Shown piece by piece: positions 5,896 to 7,754 of a stretch of 7,754 nucleotides of DNA. Origin of the DNA: Dehalococcoidia bacterium. GTDB lineage: Bacteria > Chloroflexota > Dehalococcoidia > GIF9 > AB-539-J10. The notes under the pieces are model-generated. The model saw only the letters and a program-made list of their open reading frames with translations, did not search any database and was not told where the DNA came from. Positions within the stretch are counted from its first letter, which is position 1, and each line of letters begins with the position of its first letter. The DNA lies in contig JAGYOV010000038.1 of assembly GCA_018399375.1 (NCBI GenBank), positions 1 to 7,754 on the forward strand, given 5' to 3'. A program made the translations under genes and the position numbers.

Positions 5896-5896
5896 A

Positions 5897-6376
5897 TTAT
5901 GCCTTCTGGTATTTCCTAGAATTACTGATTGCTCGTACCAGGCTGCCTGCTGCTCCCACAACGAATGCTGAGGGGCAGATGAAGATGGCGATGATGAAGC
6001 AGACGATGGAGAGGGCCTCCGCCGGGTATTTTAGCGCGGCGAAGTTGCTGGTAGCTATCGCTAGAGCGTAGAAGGCATTGTGCAGTAGAACGAAGATAAA
6101 AAAGCCCACTATGGCTGCTGCTGTGAGAACCAGGAATCGCTTTGCCTTTCTCCACGCGTGCACAGGCAGGAGCACCAGGGCAATGGTTGCCAGAAAGCAG
6201 AGAACGATGCCTGTAACGTTATCGTTGATGCCCACTATGATACCCGCAGCCAGCATGCATCCAGCCGTACCCATCAGAATGAGCGTTTCCTTTTTCTTTT
6301 TGCTGCCCTCAGGGCTGTTTTCGAAGGTGAAGAGGCCCTTCAGATATCTGTCTGTATTTGAATAGATCTTTCTCAT
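5897..6376 (-). CDS. Four-helix integral membrane protein of unknown function
   Basis: A 159-residue protein I do not recognise. A basic, polar N-terminus (residues 1-31, with K26-K-K-K29) precedes four predicted membrane helices: about 32-50, 54-73, 81-106 and 119-147. A short basic C-terminus (R-A-I-S-N-S-R-K) follows. Single Cys and Pro residues are scattered in the helices with no CxxC or catalytic-looking motif. By the positive-inside rule both ends should be cytoplasmic. The start is ATG 6376, six bases after AGAAGGA; the in-frame ATG at 6394 has no ribosome binding site. It is convergent with the MscS gene and lies 207 bp downstream of the activase stop in the same direction, after a possible terminator, so it is probably transcribed alone. 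Small helical proteins like this may be subunits, holins or membrane-stress proteins, but nothing decides. Confidence 0.78.
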   Translation of the reverse strand: MRKIYSNTDRYLKGLFTFENSPEGSKKKKETLILMGTAGCMLAAGIIVGINDNVTGIVLCFLATIALVLLPVHAWRKAKRFLVLTAAAIVGFFIFVLLHNAFYALAIATSNFAALKYPAEALSIVCFIIAIFICPSAFVVGAAGSLVRAISNSRKYQKA

Positions 6377-6399
6377 TGGATGTCCTTCTGACATCTCGT

Positions 6400-6446
6400 A
6401 CCGTTATGCGGCGGCACCCATCTTATGCAGGGCAGTGCATAACGGT
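6400..6446. repeat. Ten-base inverted repeat with an alternative inner hairpin, upstream of the membrane protein gene
   Basis: ACCGTTATGC (6400-6409) and GCATAACGGT (6437-6446) are perfect complements over a 27-base interval. A second TTATGC at 6423-6428 can pair with the same right arm (GCATAA, 6437-6442) around an eight-base loop, so two exclusive hairpins are possible. They lie in the likely 5' leader of the minus-strand gene starting at 6376. Confidence 0.5.
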
Positions 6447-6465
6447 GTGTTCTGTGACGGCTTGC

Positions 6466-6498
6466 GATAAATTATCCCTGTTCCATGATAGCATTATC
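6466..6498. promoter_or_regulatory. Pair of GATA/TATC palindromes, candidate tandem operator
   Basis: GATAAATTATC (6466-6476) and GATAGCATTATC (6487-6498) share GATA...TATC ends and their centres are about 21 bp apart, two helical turns. This could be a cooperative regulator site for the membrane protein gene. No clear promoter boxes were found next to them. Confidence 0.3.
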
Positions 6499-6534
6499 TC
6501 TATGTAATTAAAATTAGCGCGTTGTTAGTGGCTG

Positions 6535-6571
6535 AAAAAGGGGGGCAAGATTGGGCCCTGGAGTAACTCCA
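6535..6571 (-). terminator. Possible terminator after the activase gene
   Basis: Just past the activase stop, the minus strand has TGGAG/CTCCA (plus 6567-6571 with 6559-6563, three-base loop), then GGGC/GCCC (plus 6555-6558 with 6543-6546). A C-run and five T (plus A 6535-6539) follow. Each stem is short, so this is tentative. Confidence 0.35.
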
Positions 6572-6583
6572 TATGGTTGCGGC

Positions 6584-7648
6584 TTACCAGCTGTGGCTTA
6601 TGGCTTCCTCGGAGCAAACGGTATGGCAATTTGCCTCATGGTTTTCGTTGCAAGATTGAAATCCTGGGCACAGCAGCGGTAGTTGTTTCCTTGCTGTTTC
6701 CTTTATCATGGCTTTGGGCTGGCCGTTAGCATTTTCGGCTAAAACGAAAACTTCTGCAGGGCAGACCTGAACGCATTTTCCACAGCCATTGCACTTGCCG
6801 GTATCGATGGTAATGAAATAATTTCCCGTACCGTCGGTATATCCGTACTGGACTTTTGTATTCTCCAGCGTTCCCCCCTGGAATCTCTCCCGGGCAAATA
6901 TAGATGCTCCCAGAGCTCCAATGATCTGGGGATCTTCGCAGAGCAGTGGCTCCAGCCCTGCCATTTCCGTTAGCTTAGCTACCATGCCTCTATTTTTGGC
7001 AATGCCCCCGGTAATACTGAAGTCCTTTTCTAAGGAGACTCGCTTTAAGAGGTCAAAGCTACGAGCTGCTACTGCCCTGTGCAGGCCCGCGAGAATGTTG
7101 CTCTTTGGCGTACCTTTCTTGAGATAAGCGATGGCCTCTGATTTGGCAAAGACAGCGCAAATGGTATTGAAGGGAGTGACTGTTTTCGCTTTCAGAGATA
7201 AATTCCCTATCTCTGTTAGCGGTACATTCAATACTTCAGCTATCATCTCGAAGAATCTTCCCGTGCCGCCGGCACATTTGTCGTTCATGACAAAATTGGT
7301 TACTTTACCATTGCCATCGCAGCTAATAGCCTTGCAATCTTGTCCCCCCATGTCCAATATCGTTCTCACTGAAGGGAAGTACCAGTTAATGCCGCGCGCA
7401 TGGCAGCTTATTTCAGATATGTTCTCATTGGCAAAGGGAACGAGCACCCGTCCATATCCCGTAGCAACGGTGTAATCGATGTCATCAAGCGACAGGCCCG
7501 CACTGCTCAGAGCCTGCTCTATCACCTTGTAAGACGTTTTTATACTCTCAGGACCAGTATCGCATATTGCTGATGACAGAATAGTATCATCCCTCATTAT
7601 TACTGCCTTGGCGCTCCGCGAGCCGATATCTATGCCGGCAAATAGCAA
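6584..7648 (-). CDS. Acyl-CoA dehydratase activase (BadF/BadG/BcrA/HgdC type) fused to a C-terminal ferredoxin
   Basis: A 354-residue protein from TTG 7648 (359 from ATG 7663). I prefer the TTG because GGAGG sits eight bases before it and it yields the family-typical start M-L-F-A-G-I-D-I-G-S; ATG 7663 has no ribosome binding site. Positions below count from the ATG. The ASKHA ATPase part (about 7-263) shows D12-x-G-S-x-S, T68-G-Y-G-R, D104-M-G-G-Q-D, N127-D-K-C130-A-G-G-T-G and T218-G-G. Cys130 and Cys169 match the two ligands that let the dimer share one 4Fe-4S cluster. Residues 283-359 form a ferredoxin: C291-x2-C294-x2-C297-x3-C301-P, then C332, C338, C346 and C350. Such activases use ATP to push an electron into 2-hydroxyacyl-CoA dehydratases or class I benzoyl-CoA reductases; the fused ferredoxin probably delivers it. 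It is tightly linked to a second activase-like gene upstream. The exact partner enzyme is not visible. Confidence 0.92.
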   Translation of the reverse strand: MLFAGIDIGSRSAKAVIMRDDTILSSAICDTGPESIKTSYKVIEQALSSAGLSLDDIDYTVATGYGRVLVPFANENISEISCHARGINWYFPSVRTILDMGGQDCKAISCDGNGKVTNFVMNDKCAGGTGRFFEMIAEVLNVPLTEIGNLSLKAKTVTPFNTICAVFAKSEAIAYLKKGTPKSNILAGLHRAVAARSFDLLKRVSLEKDFSITGGIAKNRGMVAKLTEMAGLEPLLCEDPQIIGALGASIFARERFQGGTLENTKVQYGYTDGTGNYFITIDTGKCNGCGKCVQVCPAEVFVLAENANGQPKAMIKETARKQLPLLCPGFQSCNENHEANCHTVCSEEAISHSW

Positions 7649-7652
7649 TGTT

Positions 7653-7754
7653 TCATCCTCCATTGATATGTTCTTGAGCTATTATGGCTGCTCCCAGGGC
7701 AGCTACAATCTGTGGCTCTTCGGGAACCATAACCTGGAAATTCAGCTCTTGCTC
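7653..7754 (-). CDS. 3' end of a second activase-like (BadF/BcrA-family) gene
   Basis: The last 33 codons of a minus-strand gene that enters from the right edge, ending in TGA at 7655-7653. Its residues P-E-E-P-Q-I-V-A-A-L-G-A-A-I-I-A align with C-E-D-P-Q-I-I-G-A-L-G-A-S-I-F-A in the neighbouring activase, the conserved C-terminal block of the BadF/BcrA ATPase domain. Unlike its neighbour, it ends seven residues later (Q-E-H-I-N-G-G) with no ferredoxin domain. Its stop lies four bases before the TTG start I favour for the next gene, and its last codons supply that gene's GGAGG ribosome binding site, so the two are translationally linked. This implies two different ATPase subunits made together. 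Confidence 0.8.
   Translation of the reverse strand, partial: EQELNFQVMVPEEPQIVAALGAAIIAQEHINGG

Noticed and set aside
5724..5896. tRNA or other RNA gene in the gap after mscS
   Set aside because: No cloverleaf, T-loop GTTCGA-like sequence or acceptor pairing is visible; only the 8-bp hairpin and a terminator-like stem.
6377..6394. Upstream ATG start for the four-helix membrane protein
   Set aside because: No ribosome binding site precedes it, while AGAAGGA is placed six bases before ATG 6376.
7131..7475. 114-codon plus-strand open frame
   Set aside because: It is the reverse shadow of the activase ATPase domain, whose motifs are unmistakable on the other strand.

Overview
The window looks like a chromosomal segment of a strictly anaerobic bacterium. 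The clues are a BadF/HgdC-type acyl-CoA dehydratase activase fused to a ferredoxin, a second activase-like gene next to it, a tiny desulforedoxin-like rubredoxin-type protein, and an FmdE-domain protein of the kind found in anaerobes. Shine-Dalgarno sequences are strong and at least one TTG start is well supported. Dehalococcoidia-like Chloroflexota, a clostridial lineage or a sulfate-reducer-like lineage would all fit; the sequence alone does not decide. I see no rRNA, tRNA, CRISPR array, transposase or phage gene.

Layout: (1) Minus strand, 190-2994: a Fur-family metalloregulator, an FmdE-domain protein with a C-terminal zinc ribbon, and a lipoprotein substrate-binding protein of the peptide/nickel ABC class (SBP_bac_5). 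They lie in the order of transcription with gaps of about 80 and 18 bp. The fur promoter and the fur-fmdE gap both carry a TAAGTTG core. The copy in the fur-fmdE gap sits in TTGC/GCAA dyad symmetry that resembles the box described for the Streptomyces nickel regulator Nur. I infer a self-regulated metal-responsive unit, perhaps for nickel. A further minus-strand gene may start at base 23 and leave the window. (2) Plus strand, 3168-4641: a CorA-type channel whose GMN signature reads GTN, a doubtful 75-residue reading frame, and the desulforedoxin-like protein. (3) Plus strand, 4642-5723: an MscS-family channel gene preceded by a structured leader. The leader has a promoter with a perfect dyad around its -35 element, an RNA stem that reaches the ribosome binding site, and a 15-codon reading frame ending in an ATGA overlap with the channel start. 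(4) Minus strand, 5897-6376: a four-helix membrane protein of unknown function with a likely terminator just past its stop and an intricate inverted-repeat region upstream. (5) Minus strand, 6584-7754: the ferredoxin-fused activase and, upstream and overlapping or abutting it, the 3' end of a second activase-like gene.

The two activase genes probably act together. Proteins of this family hydrolyse ATP to drive one low-potential electron into a 2-hydroxyacyl-CoA dehydratase or a class I benzoyl-CoA reductase, and the fused ferredoxin would supply that electron. The partner dehydratase or reductase is not in the window and would be expected beyond the right edge. The remaining genes are metal-ion and osmotic housekeeping and give no further pathway link.
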